From assembly GCA_963706885.1 (NCBI GenBank), contig CAVPNX010000031.1, positions 1-64,000 on the forward strand: DNA of 64,000 nucleotides. The letters are read 5' to 3'. Under the pieces are notes generated by a model, which made no database searches, was not told the DNA's origin, and saw only the letters and a program-made list of their open reading frames with translations. Positions 53,080 through 61,479 of the stretch are shown here, piece by piece. The DNA is from Prado023 sp963706885. Lineage in GTDB: Bacteria; Actinomycetota; Actinomycetes; S36-B12; CAIYMF01. Each line of letters opens with the position of its first letter. Position 1 is the stretch's first letter. The translations under genes were made by a program, and so were the position numbers.

Positions 53080-53952
53080 GTGAGCACCCGTCGCACCCTT
53101 GCTGCCGTGGTCCTGTCGCTGTCGGCCGTCGTCACCGGGGTCGGCCCCGCGGCGGCGGAGGACACCGCCCCGGTCGCCGAGGCTCCGGCCACGGTTGCCG
53201 CGGGGGTCCGGGGCGCGGACATCTCGTGGCCCAACTGCCCCAAGGGGTTGGGGGTCCCGGGTCGGCGCACGCAGGGCCTGCCGCTGCCGACCGCCAAGGC
53301 CCAGTTCATCGTGATCGGCTTGACCAACGGCCGGGCCTTCACCCGCAACCCGTGCCTGGCACAGCACCTGCAGGTGGCGGCCGCGCGCGGGGTCCACGCC
53401 TCGGCCTACACGATGCTCAGCTACCCGAACGCGGCGGAGCGCGCCGCGCACGGGTCGTCGGGCCCGTTCGGCACAGCCACCTACGCCGATCGGATCGCCA
53501 ACGTGGGCTACGCGCAGGCGGCGTTCGCCCTCGACACGATGGCTGCCGCGAAGTTCGCGTCGCCGTTCGTCTGGATCGACGTGGAGCCGCGTGCTGAGCG
53601 CCGGTGGTCCCGGACGCTCGCGAACAACCAGGCCCTCATCCAGGGGGCCCTTCGGGCGGCCGCGGACCGGGGCATCGGGTCGGGCATCTACACATACGCC
53701 CTGGCCTGGCGGCAGATCACCGGCGGGATGCTGGTCGACGTGCCCCTCTGGGCGCCGGGGCACTCCCGGGCCAGGACCTTCGCCGGCAAGCTGCGCCAGA
53801 CCGCCGAGTCGTGCTCCCGGGCTGGGTTCACCGGCGGCCCGCTCGTGATGGCGCAGTGGGTCTGGCGCAACCGTGACTACAACATGACGTGCCCGGCGAT
53901 CCAGTCGGTGACGATGCCGATGTGGGTGCGGATGGGGGTCCAGGAGCCGTAG
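53080..53952 (+). CDS. Secreted glycoside-hydrolase-like (GH25-type) protein
   Basis: 290 residues. Signal peptide MSTRRTLAAVVLSLSAVVTG ending AAA, then a TIM-barrel-like domain: RGADISWPNCPKGLG, FIVIGLTNGRAFTRNPCLAQHL, GVHASAYTMLSYPN, FVWIDVEPRAERRWS (an acidic pair in the position of GH25 catalytic residues), GIGSGIYTYALAWRQITGG and VMAQWVWRNRDYNMTC. Related to GH25/DUF1906-type proteins thought to act on peptidoglycan; activity is inferred. Transcribed from its own leaderless promoter. Confidence 0.75.
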   Translation: MSTRRTLAAVVLSLSAVVTGVGPAAAEDTAPVAEAPATVAAGVRGADISWPNCPKGLGVPGRRTQGLPLPTAKAQFIVIGLTNGRAFTRNPCLAQHLQVAAARGVHASAYTMLSYPNAAERAAHGSSGPFGTATYADRIANVGYAQAAFALDTMAAAKFASPFVWIDVEPRAERRWSRTLANNQALIQGALRAAADRGIGSGIYTYALAWRQITGGMLVDVPLWAPGHSRARTFAGKLRQTAESCSRAGFTGGPLVMAQWVWRNRDYNMTCPAIQSVTMPMWVRMGVQEP

Positions 53953-53959
53953 GAAGAAC

Positions 53960-54039
53960 TTCGGTTCGAACGGGTCAGACAGGGAAGAATGTGCGCGTTC
54001 CCAGCGCGGACCCGGAGAAGATTCGGTCAAAACGGGTCA
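53960..54039 (+). promoter_or_regulatory. Direct repeats TTCGGTNNNAACGGGTCA upstream of marC
   Basis: TTCGGTTCGAACGGGTCA (53960-53977) and TTCGGTCAAAACGGGTCA (54022-54039), both preceded by AGAA-type sequence, 62 bp apart (about six helical turns). The second overlaps the -35 region of the marC promoter, so a repressor binding both is plausible. Confidence 0.55.
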
Positions 54040-54046
54040 TGTGCCG

Positions 54047-54052
54047 TATGAT
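54047..54052 (+). promoter_or_regulatory. Leaderless -10 box (TATGAT) of the MarC gene
   Basis: TATGAT is six bases before ATG 54059. Confidence 0.6.
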
Positions 54053-54058
54053 TGGCAC

Positions 54059-54661
54059 ATGGATCTCGCGTTCTACGGTGCTGTGTTCGTCACCCTGCTG
54101 GTCATCATCGACCCGCCGGGGATCGTCCCGATCTTCCTGGGACTGACCCGTGAGCGCACCCGGCCCGAGGTCTCGCGGCTGGCGCGCACGGCGGTCCTGA
54201 CCTCGTTCGCGGTGATCACCGGCTTCGCGGTCCTCGGCGACAAGGTGCTGTCCTACCTGCACATCTCGTTGCCTGCGATGCAGGGTGCCGGTGGGCTGCT
54301 CCTGCTGCTGGTCGCCCTCGAGCTGCTGATGGGCAAGGAGGCCGAGCCCGAGGCGCACACCGACGTGAGCATCGCACTGGTCCCGCTGGGTGTGCCGCTG
54401 CTCGCCGGCCCCGGTGCGATCGTGGCGACGATCCTGTTCGCCCGTGATGCCAGCACGGTGCCTGAGCTGGCCGCCCTGGCCGGCGCCATCGTCGCGGTGC
54501 ACGCGGTGCTGTGGGCCTCGATGCGCTACTCGACCGTCGTCTCACGCGTGATGGGCAAGGGCGGCATCACGATCCTCACCCGCATCTCCGGGCTGCTCCT
54601 TGCGGCCATCGCAGTCCAGTTGGTGGCCGACGCAGTCCTCGGGTTCGTGGCCGCGGGCTGA
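54059..54661 (+). CDS. MarC family integral membrane protein
   Basis: 200 residues, six predicted membrane segments. Typical motifs: VTLLVIIDPPGIVPIFLGLT at the N-terminus (N/D-P-P-G loop), LPAMQGAGGLLLLLVALELLMG, and the mirrored IALVPLGVPLLAGPGAIVATILF. The family (UPF0056) was once linked to multiple antibiotic resistance, but its transport substrate is not established. ATG 54059 sits six bases from TATGAT, and a duplicated 18-base motif upstream suggests specific regulation. Confidence 0.88.
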   Translation: MDLAFYGAVFVTLLVIIDPPGIVPIFLGLTRERTRPEVSRLARTAVLTSFAVITGFAVLGDKVLSYLHISLPAMQGAGGLLLLLVALELLMGKEAEPEAHTDVSIALVPLGVPLLAGPGAIVATILFARDASTVPELAALAGAIVAVHAVLWASMRYSTVVSRVMGKGGITILTRISGLLLAAIAVQLVADAVLGFVAAG

Positions 54662-54684
54662 CCGGGATCGGTCGACCGATCGAG

Positions 54685-55849
54685 TCAGGCGCGCGGCTCG
54701 GCCACCGAGTCGAGGGCGGCGCAGAGATCGGCCCACAGGTCCTCGACGTCCTCGATTCCGACCGACAGCCGCAGCAGCCCGTCGGGCACCGCCGGGCTCT
54801 CCTCCGGCCAACGCCGACGGCGCTCCAAGGTGGACTCCACCCCGCCCAGGCTCGTGGCATGGACCCACAGGCGCGTGGCCTGCGCCACGGCCTCAGCCGC
54901 GTCCGCGCCACCGTGCAGCTCGAGGCTGATGATCGCGCCGAACGCGGTCATCTGCGCGAGCGGCGAGGGCGTGACCAGGATCCCCGGGCAGGCTCAGGTG
55001 GCGCACCCGCGCGACGGCTGGGTGCTCGGTGCAGCGGCGCGCGATCTGCTCGGCGTTGGCGCACGCGCGCTCCCAGCGCAGCGGGAAGGTGCGCAGCCCG
55101 CGCAGGGCGATCCACGCCTCCATCGGCCCGGGGATGCCACCGCCCAGGACCCGGTTGCGGGTGATCCGCTCGACCAGGTCCGGGTCGCGGGCCAGGGCGG
55201 CTCCGAGCAGGACGTCGGAGTGACCGGCCAGGTACTTCGTGGCGCTGTGCACGACGATGTCCGCACCGAGGTCCAGGGGCTTCTGGCCCAGGGGAGTGGC
55301 GAACGTGGAGTCCACCACGACCAGGGCGCCCACCCCGTGCGCTGCAGCGACGACGGCCGCGATGTCCACGACCTCCAACGTCGGGTTCGTGGGGGTCTCC
55401 ACCCAGACCATGGCGGCCCCGGGGGCGGCCTCGGCCAGGGCGTCGGTGCGTGCGTCAACCTCCCGCAGCGAGATCCTCCCCGATTCGTCCCAGCGCGCCA
55501 ACTGCGTGCGCGTGCCGCTGTACGCGACCGACTGCGACACCACGACCCCGCCCACCGGCACCAGGTCGGCCACCGCGGTGATCGCGGCCATCCCGCTGGC
55601 GAAGCTGATCGCGCGGCAGCCGGGGCCCTCCAGGGCGGCCAGCACCTCCTCCAGGGCGGTCCACGTCGGGTTGCCGACACGTGCGTAGGAGACCGGCCCA
55701 CCGGCAGCGAAGGTCGAGCTGAAGACAGCCGGGGCATTCATCGGGGCTCCCGGGTCGCGGGCGGGCCGACCCGCTGCGACGGCGATGCTGGCGGCCGACA
55801 GCGTCGCGGGCACGTGCTCTGGGGCAGCGCTGGGATCATCGTCGGCCAT
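54685..55849 (-). CDS. metB: Cystathionine gamma-synthase/lyase family PLP enzyme (frame break near 54956)
   Basis: Trans-sulfuration enzyme of the Cys/Met PLP family. 387 residues after correction: VFSSTFAAGGPVSYARVGNPT, CRAISFASGMAAITAV, MVWVETPTNPTLEVVDI, VVVDSTFATPLGQKPLDLGAD and the PLP-lysine motif IVVHSATKYLAGHSD. Near the C-terminus the frame changes at GCTCGCGCAGATG; dropping one base gives ALAARQMTAFGAIISLEL, the expected RQM-x-G-F block. Start ATG 55849 lies eight bases from TAGGCT (minus strand). Synthase versus lyase cannot be separated by sequence alone. Divergent from ddl with closely packed promoters. Confidence 0.85.
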
Positions 55850-55857
55850 GCCGCCGC

Positions 55858-55884
55858 AGCCTACCGGCTGCTGCGCACTAGGGT
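55858..55884. promoter_or_regulatory. Divergent leaderless promoters of metB and ddl
   Basis: TAGGCT on the minus strand (55858-55863) and TAGGGT on the plus strand (55879-55884) give -10 boxes 8 and 7 bases from the start codons of metB (55849) and ddl (55892). The whole intergenic space is 42 bases, so each -35 overlaps the other gene. Confidence 0.6.
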
Positions 55885-55891
55885 CTGGGAC

Positions 55892-57001
55892 GTGGATGAG
55901 CAGCGGCGGATCCGGGTGGCAGTGGTGTTCGGTGGGCGCAGCAGCGAGCACGCCATCTCCTGCATCAGCGCCGGAAGTGTCCTGTCCGCGATCGATCGCA
56001 GCGCCTACGACGTCGTGCCCATCGGGATCACCCCGGAGGGCCGTTGGGTCGTGGAGCGCGACGAGCCCGAGCGGCTGAGGATCACCGACGGACGGCTCCC
56101 GGCCGTCGACGCGACCGGATCGCACGTGGTGCTCCCGGGGGATCCCACCCACGGCGGGATCGACGTGCGGCCCGCGGATGCGGCCGTCGGCCTCCTGCAC
56201 GACGTCGACGTCGTGTTCCCGGTCCTGCACGGGCCGTGGGGCGAGGACGGCACGATCCAGGGTCTGCTCGAGTTGGCCGGGATCCCCTACGTGGGCTCGG
56301 GGGTCTTCGCATCCGCGGCAGCGATGGACAAGGGCCACATGAAGGCCGTGCTGCTCGCAGCCGGTCTTGAGGTCGGCCCCTACGAATTGGTGACGGCGGC
56401 CCAGTGGCGCACCGATCCGAATGCGGTCCTCGAGCGGCTCGTGCCCCTCGGGATGCCGGTGTTCGTCAAGCCGGCCCGCGCCGGCTCGAGCGTGGGCATC
56501 ACCCGGGTCAGCGACCCGGCTGAGCTGCCGGCGGCGATCGAGGCAGCCCGGGCCCACGACCCGCGCGTCATCGTCGAGGCCGGGTTCCTGGGGGTGCGCG
56601 AGATCGAGTGCGGGGTCCTCGACGGCGCCGACGGGCCGCAGGCCAGCGTGTGCGCTGAGATCGTGGTCCGCCCGGGCCACGACTTCTATGACTTCGAGGC
56701 CAAGTACCTCGAGGATGCCGTCGACCTGATCGTCCCGGCGGACCTGCCGGCCGAGGTCGAGCGGTCGGTCCGGGAACAGGCCGTGCAGGCGTTCGACGCG
56801 CTGACCTGCGAGGGCCTGGCCCGCGTGGACTTCTTCGTGACCGCCGAGGGCAGGGCGATCGTCAACGAGGTCAACACCATGCCCGGGTTCACCTCGATCT
56901 CGATGTTCCCGCGGATGTGGCAGGCCTCGGGCATGACCTACCCGCAACTCGTCGACCACCTGATCTCCGACGCCCTGCGCCGCGGCACCGGCCTGCGCTG
57001 A
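55892..57001 (+). CDS. ddl: D-alanine--D-alanine ligase
   Basis: ATP-grasp ligase making D-Ala-D-Ala for peptidoglycan. 369 residues: VAVVFGGRSSEHAISCISAGSV, VVFPVLHGPWGEDGTIQGLLELAGIPYVG, SAAAMDKGHMKAVL, MPVFVKPARAGSSVGITRV, and the Mg-binding VNEVNTMPGFTSISMFPRM with ARVDFFV. The frame is open far upstream, but GTG 55892 gives the family N-terminus and is seven bases from TAGGGT. Divergent from metB. Confidence 0.95.
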   Translation: MDEQRRIRVAVVFGGRSSEHAISCISAGSVLSAIDRSAYDVVPIGITPEGRWVVERDEPERLRITDGRLPAVDATGSHVVLPGDPTHGGIDVRPADAAVGLLHDVDVVFPVLHGPWGEDGTIQGLLELAGIPYVGSGVFASAAAMDKGHMKAVLLAAGLEVGPYELVTAAQWRTDPNAVLERLVPLGMPVFVKPARAGSSVGITRVSDPAELPAAIEAARAHDPRVIVEAGFLGVREIECGVLDGADGPQASVCAEIVVRPGHDFYDFEAKYLEDAVDLIVPADLPAEVERSVREQAVQAFDALTCEGLARVDFFVTAEGRAIVNEVNTMPGFTSISMFPRMWQASGMTYPQLVDHLISDALRRGTGLR

Positions 57002-57351
57002 CCTCCATCGACGGGCGGCGCCGGGGCCCTCCTCGCGCCCGTTCCGGTCGAAAGGACCTCGGGCGTGCGTCCCCGAGTTGAACCTCGCCCCTGCTCCGGT
57101 TGAACCCCGCCCTTGCGCGGTGGTGGGAACAACCGGACCGGGCGCGAGGTCGGCTTCACCGGTGGTCCGTCAGCGGCCAGTCGACGACAACGGGCGCAAG
57201 GTTGTGAGCGCAGGCCTCGGCCGGCGCCGAGAAGCGTCGGTGCCGCGGGCGGACCGTGCACGCGCAGCCGTACGGACCGGGCATGGCGGAGGCCGGGCAG
57301 GGGCCGTCCCCGGCAGGCGAGGTCCCATGGTGCGGTGGAAGCATCGCCGGT
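57002..57351 (+). other. Intergenic region between ddl and the acetolactate-synthase-like gene
   Basis: 350 bases without a clear gene. Two direct 18-base repeats, GTTGAACCTCGCCCCTGC (57077-57094) and GTTGAACCCCGCCCTTGC (57099-57116), 22 bp apart, and several CGGTCGAA / CGGTTGAA variants (57044-57102) are present. No promoter with good hexamers and no RNA gene recognised. Confidence 0.4.
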
Positions 57352-59045
57352 ATGAACGAGACGCAGATCTCCGGCCACGGCGGGCACCACATCCTCTCCG
57401 CGGCGCGCGCCCACGGGGCCACCACCCTGTTCACCCTCTCGGGGGCCCACATCTTCCCGCTGTACGACGCCGCGGTCGGCGGCAAGCAGGGGTTCGATGC
57501 CGCACCGGATCGGAGGTCTGCCGAGCGGGACGGCGCAGTCCGGCTGCTCGACGTCCGCCATGAGGCGACCGCCGTCTTCGCCGCCGAGGCCACCGGTCGC
57601 CTGGACCGGACGCCCGGGTTCGCCGCGGTGACCGCAGGGCCGGGTGTGACCAACGCCGTGTCCGCGCTGGCCACCGGGCTGTTCAACGGCGCCCCCATGG
57701 TCGTGGTCGGTGGGCGGGCTCCGGAGGCGCGCTGGGGCTCCGGCTCCCTGCAGGAGTTCGACCACCCGGCACTGCTCGGTCCGGTGACCAAGGCGGCGTG
57801 GACGCTGAAGGACCCGGCGACGATCGGGGCGCGGGCCGCCGAGGCGTTCCGGCTGGCTGTGACTGCGCACCGCGGACCGGTGTTCCTCGATGTCCCGATG
57901 GACCTGTTCTACTTCGGGGCCACGGCACCTGTCCCGGAGGCCGTCGCGCCCGTGGTGAAGGTTCCGGATGCCGCGGCGCTCGACCGTGCCGCCGAGGTCC
58001 TGGCCGCCGCCCGTACGCCAGTGATCGTGCTCTCCAGTGACGTCTGGTCGGGCTTCGCCGAGCAGGAGGCGCGTGACCTCGTCAGTCGAGTTCGACCTGC
58101 CGACGATCCTGACCGGGCTGGGACGCGGGCTGCTCCCGCCCGGCCATCCGAGCCTGGTGACCCGCGCGCGGTCGGCGGCATTCAAGGGAGCCGACGTGGT
58201 GGTCGTCGTCGGTGCCCCGCTGGACTTCCGACTCGGGTACGGCATCTTCGGCAGCCCCTCGTCGCCGGCCAAGGTCATCCATCTGACCGACTCCTCCGAT
58301 CCCCGCCGGCCCGACACCGTCGAGGTCGCGGTGCGCGGGGACCTGCCCCTGGTCCTGGGTGGGCTCTCCGAACGGCTGGCGCGCTCCGGGACGGCGGCCG
58401 GCCCCGAGTGGGCCGAAGGGCTGCGCGCTGCTGACCGGACCGCCCGCGAGCGGGACGGGGCCCTGCTGGCCAGCACTGCGGACCCGATCCATCCCGCGCG
58501 CATCTACGGCGAGCTCCTGCCCCGGCTGGCTGACGACGCGGTGACCATCGGCGACGGCGGGGACTTCGTGTCCTTCGCCGGCAAGTACATCGAGCCCGCC
58601 CAGCCCGGGTGCTGGCTGGATCCGGGTCCGTTCGGCTGCCTCGGGACGGGTCTGGGCTACGCGATCGGTGCCCGCGTCGCCCGGCCCGGCTGCGCAGGTC
58701 ACCCTGCTGCTGGGCGACGGTGCGGCCGGGTTCTCGCTGATGGACGTCGACACGTTGGTGCGCCACGACCTGCCGGTGGTCATGGTGATGGGCAACAACT
58801 CCGGGTGGGGCCTGGAGCGGGGACCCATGCAGATGCTGCACGGCTACGGAGTGGCCACCGAGCTCGCTCCGGCGACGCGGTACGACGAGGTGGTGCGCGC
58901 ACTCGGCGGGGCGGGGGAGATGGTCACCGACCCCGAGCAGATCGGCCCGGCGCTGGATCGGGCGTACGCCTCGGGCGTGCCCTACCTGGTCAACGTCATC
59001 ACGGACCCCACGGCGATGTACCCGCGCAGCACGACCGGGATCTGA
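57352..59045 (+). CDS. Acetolactate synthase-like TPP-dependent enzyme (frame breaks near 58084 and 58686)
   Basis: Member of the TPP enzyme superfamily, about 563 residues after correction. Pyrimidine domain: TTLFTLSGAHIFPLYDAAVG, LLDVRHEATAVFAAEATGRL (catalytic Glu), GPGVTNAVSALATGLFNGAPMVVVGG. Central domain: LPTILTGLGRGLLPPGHPS, VVVVVGAPLDFRLGYG. PP domain: VTIGDGGDFVSFAGKY, LGTGLGYAIGARVA and the TPP motif LLLGDGAAGFSLMDVDTLVRHDLPVV...GNN. Each break is fixed by removing one base. It differs from ilvB at 19162 and has no small-subunit partner, so a role in branched-chain synthesis is doubtful; substrate unknown. Confidence 0.8.
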
Positions 59046-59061
59046 GGCGGGCGGCGACCCG

Positions 59062-59119
59062 GACATCGCCCGTTGTGTCATCGATCCGGCAGTGTCATGA
59101 CCGGATCGATGACACAACG
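59062..59119. repeat. Intergenic palindromic repeat, copy B
   Basis: Perfect 19-bp arms CGTTGTGTCATCGATCCGG (59071-59089) / CCGGATCGATGACACAACG (59101-59119), 11-base loop, preceded by GACATCGCCC (59062-59071) as in copy A (21456-21532). It lies between convergent genes. Confidence 0.75.
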
Positions 59120-59154
59120 CGGGCGGCCGCTGCGAGCTGCCGGGTCGCCCGGGC

Positions 59155-59631
59155 TCACCCCGCGGCGGGCAGCGTTGCGGTGATGGTCGGCGCAAGGTCG
59201 GCGGCCACCGACGGCGCGGGTCCCTGCGCGTCGGGCACGGTGAGCTCCACGTTCGCGGCGCGGCCGACCGACGTCAGCCGCCACCCGCCGGTCAGCTCCT
59301 CCGCGAGCCAGCTGACGCCGTCCACCTCGACCAGGGGTGAGTCCGGGGTCGGCGCGGTCGGTTGGGGAACCCCGCAGCGCACCCCGACCGGCGGGTGGCC
59401 GTAGGCCGCGGTGAGCGGCGACTCGGGCGTGACCTCCCGGCGCTCGCCCACCGTCGAGAGCTCCGTCGGCAGCGCGGCGGTGAACCGCGCGCAGTCCGCA
59501 GCGACGTCCGGGGCCGGCGTGGGCGCGGGGACCTCGACCGGCCCCGAGCACGCCACCAGGAGCGTGCCGGCAAGGGCGAGCCCCACCCCTCGGGCGAGCG
59601 TGGTGCGGGTCAGAGGTTGACCACGGGGCAC
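59155..59631 (-). CDS. DUF3515 family lipoprotein
   Basis: About 158 residues. A signal peptide with lipobox (LARGVGLALAGTLLVACSG) is followed by a Pro-rich linker and the DUF3515 body: DCARFTAALPTELSTVGERR, PVGVRCGVPQPTAPT, VDGVSWLAEELTGGWRLTSVGR, VELTVPDAQGPAPSVAADLAP. This family regularly sits between ddl and thiL in actinobacteria. Start GTG 59631 overlaps the end of the AsnC-like gene by 22 bases. Function unknown; exported and membrane-anchored. Confidence 0.85.
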   Translation of the reverse strand: MPRGQPLTRTTLARGVGLALAGTLLVACSGPVEVPAPTPAPDVAADCARFTAALPTELSTVGERREVTPESPLTAAYGHPPVGVRCGVPQPTAPTPDSPLVEVDGVSWLAEELTGGWRLTSVGRAANVELTVPDAQGPAPSVAADLAPTITATLPAAG

Positions 59632-59843
59632 GTGAGGGTGCGGGTGATCCCCGGGACCTTCTGGATGCTGGCGACGACCAGCCGCCCCAGGTCGTCGATG
59701 GATCCGGCCTGCGCCTGGACGATGACGTCGTAGGGTCCGGTCACGTCGTGGGCCACCGTGACGCCGTCGATGGCGCCGATCTCCGCGACCACGGAGGGGG
59801 CCTTGCCGACCTCGGTCTGGATCAGGATGTAGGCGTGCACCAC
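59610..59843 (-). CDS. Lrp/AsnC ligand-binding (RAM) domain protein
   Basis: 77 residues consisting only of the ligand-binding RAM domain of Lrp/AsnC regulators, with no DNA-binding helix-turn-helix: VHAYILIQTEVGKAPSVVAEI, VTVAHDVTGPYDVIVQAQAG and the closing VPGITRTLTCPVV. Stand-alone RAM proteins of this size are conserved in actinobacteria next to thiL and may bind amino acids. GTG start 59843; the DUF3515 gene overlaps its 3' end. Divergent from thiL. Confidence 0.88.
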   Translation of the reverse strand: MVHAYILIQTEVGKAPSVVAEIGAIDGVTVAHDVTGPYDVIVQAQAGSIDDLGRLVVASIQKVPGITRTLTCPVVNL

Positions 59844-59937
59844 GATGCTGGCCTTCCGTCGGGGCCACCCGGGTGCCGGGCAGCGGTGGATTCAGACTAG
59901 CGTGCGCACTCGACACTGTGGCGAGCCTGGAGGACCG

Positions 59938-60925
59938 ATGAGTGGTGGCAGCGAACTGATCAGCGATGTGGGCGAGTTCGGCCTGATCGAGCGGATCGGC
60001 GCGGCCCTGGACGGTCACGCTGCCGCGGGGGTCCATGTGGGCATCGGTGACGACGCGGCCGTGGTCGGGGTCAGCGGGGGTCGGGTGGTTGTCTCGACCG
60101 ACATGCTCGTGGAGGGCCGGCACTTCCGGCGCGACTGGTCGACCGGCGCCGACGTCGGGGCCAAGGCCGCCGCGCAGAACCTGATCGACGTGGCGGTCAT
60201 GGGGGCGCGGACGACCACCCTGGTCATCGCCCTGGGTCTGCCCGCCGATCTCCCGGTCGACTGGGTCACCGACTTCTACGCCGGCGCCCGGGCCGAGGCG
60301 CAGGCGCAGGGCGCAGCGATCGTGGGCGGGGACCTCGTGCGCAGTGACCGGGTCGTGATCTCGGTGACGGCCATCGGGGAGCTGGCCGGCCCGGATCCCG
60401 TGCTGCGCTCCGGGGCTGAGCCCGGGGACGTCGTGGCGGTCGCGGGTCGGCTGGGCTGGGCCGCCGCCGGCCTGTCGATCCTCTCCCGCGGGTTCCGGAC
60501 CCCGAGGGCACTGGTCGACGCCCACCGTCGCCCGGAGCCTCCCTATGCCGCAGCAGCGGGGGCCGCCGCCGGCTGGTGCCTCGTCGATGATGGACGTCAG
60601 CGACGGGCTCGTGGCCGACCTGGGGCACATCGCGCGTGCCTCGCAGGTGGCCATCGAGATCGATCCGTCGCTGCTGGAGGTGGCCGAGCCCGTGGCCTCC
60701 GCGGCCGCTGCGTTCAACGCCGATCCGCTGGTGTGGGTGCTGACCGGGGGTGATGACCACGCCGTGGCCGCGACGTTCCCGCCCGATGTCACGCTTCCGG
60801 AGGGGTTCATCGCGATCGGCGTGGTCCGCGACGTCGCCGACGTCGAGCTCCTCGATGCCCCGGGTGTCACGGTCGGCGGGCGCGTCCCCCGCGGCAGCGG
60901 CGGCCACGACCACTTCACGGGCTAG
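59938..60925 (+). CDS. thiL: Thiamine-monophosphate kinase (frame break near 60574)
   Basis: Phosphorylates thiamine monophosphate to thiamine diphosphate. 328 residues after correction: GEFGLIERIGAAL, VGIGDDAAVVGVSGGRVVVSTDMLVEGRHFRRDW, GAKAAAQNLIDVAVMGA, AIVGGDLVRSDRVVISVTAIGEL, and after the break SSMMDVSDGLVADLGHIARAS and VLTGGDDHAVAATFP. Removing one base near 60574 joins GAAAGASSMMDVSDGL. GGAGG four bases before ATG 59938. It would supply the cofactor for the TPP enzymes in this window. Confidence 0.92.
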
Positions 60926-60979
60926 CCCCAGCGTCGACCGGGACGGTTCGCCCGGCTGTCGGCCGTTCGCCCTCCCACA

Positions 60980-61056
60980 CTCCCGTCTCCCTCCCCGAAT
61001 TCCGGGAGGCGACGACGAACCGGGGAGGGCGAGCCACGAATCCGGGAGGGCGAGCC
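60980..61056 (+). repeat. Intergenic CCCTCCC / GAATCCGGGAGGG repeats
   Basis: Tandem GAACCGGGGAGGGCGAGCC (61017-61035) and GAATCCGGGAGGGCGAGCC (61038-61056), preceded by the palindrome CTCCCCGAATTCCGGGAG. Related sequences occur at 34912-34960. They may act as a terminator between convergent thiL and rpmB. Confidence 0.55.
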
Positions 61057-61123
61057 GAAGTCGGCCGGGACATGACAGGGCCCCGGTCCCGTGAGGGGAT
61101 CCGGGGCCCGGGGTGCTCCTGGT

Positions 61124-61312
61124 TCAGGCGCGGGCGACCTTGCCGGCCTTCAGGCATGAGACGCAGACGTTGACCCGCTTCGGCGTGCCGCGCACAACGG
61201 TGCGCACCGACTGGATGTTCGGGTTCCAGCGACGCTTGGTCCGCCGGTGGGAGTGCGAGATGCTGTGGCCGAAACCGGGGCCCTTGCCGCAGACGTCGCA
61301 GTTGGCAGCCAT
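61124..61312 (-). CDS. rpmB: 50S ribosomal protein L28
   Basis: 62 residues of ribosomal protein L28, with the zinc-type cysteine pairs of the C+ form: ANCDVCGKGPGFGHSISHSHRRTKRRWNPNIQ and VNVCVSCLKAGKV (Cys at 5, 8 and two near 51-54). GGAG seven bases before ATG 61312. Zinc-containing paralogues are often accompanied by a zinc-free copy elsewhere, not visible here. Divergent from the DhaL-type kinase gene. Confidence 0.96.
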   Translation of the reverse strand: MAANCDVCGKGPGFGHSISHSHRRTKRRWNPNIQSVRTVVRGTPKRVNVCVSCLKAGKVARA

Positions 61313-61449
61313 AGTCGTACTCCAGTTCCGATGGGGGCAGGCCGAGTCGGCCCGAGTGATACGGCGACAAGGATATCCGAATCCGCGATCACCACCCAAA
61401 TCGCGGCCGGTGACCGTGCTTGATGCGCGCCCCGCGCGGGGTCCGGCCA

Positions 61450-61455
61450 CTAACC
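61450..61455 (+). promoter_or_regulatory. -10 box (TAACCT) of the DhaL-type gene
   Basis: TAACCT lies 24 bases before ATG 61480, leaving a short leader with the ribosome binding site AGGAGGG. Confidence 0.5.
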
Positions 61456-61479
61456 TTGGGCGGAATCGACAGGAGGGCC

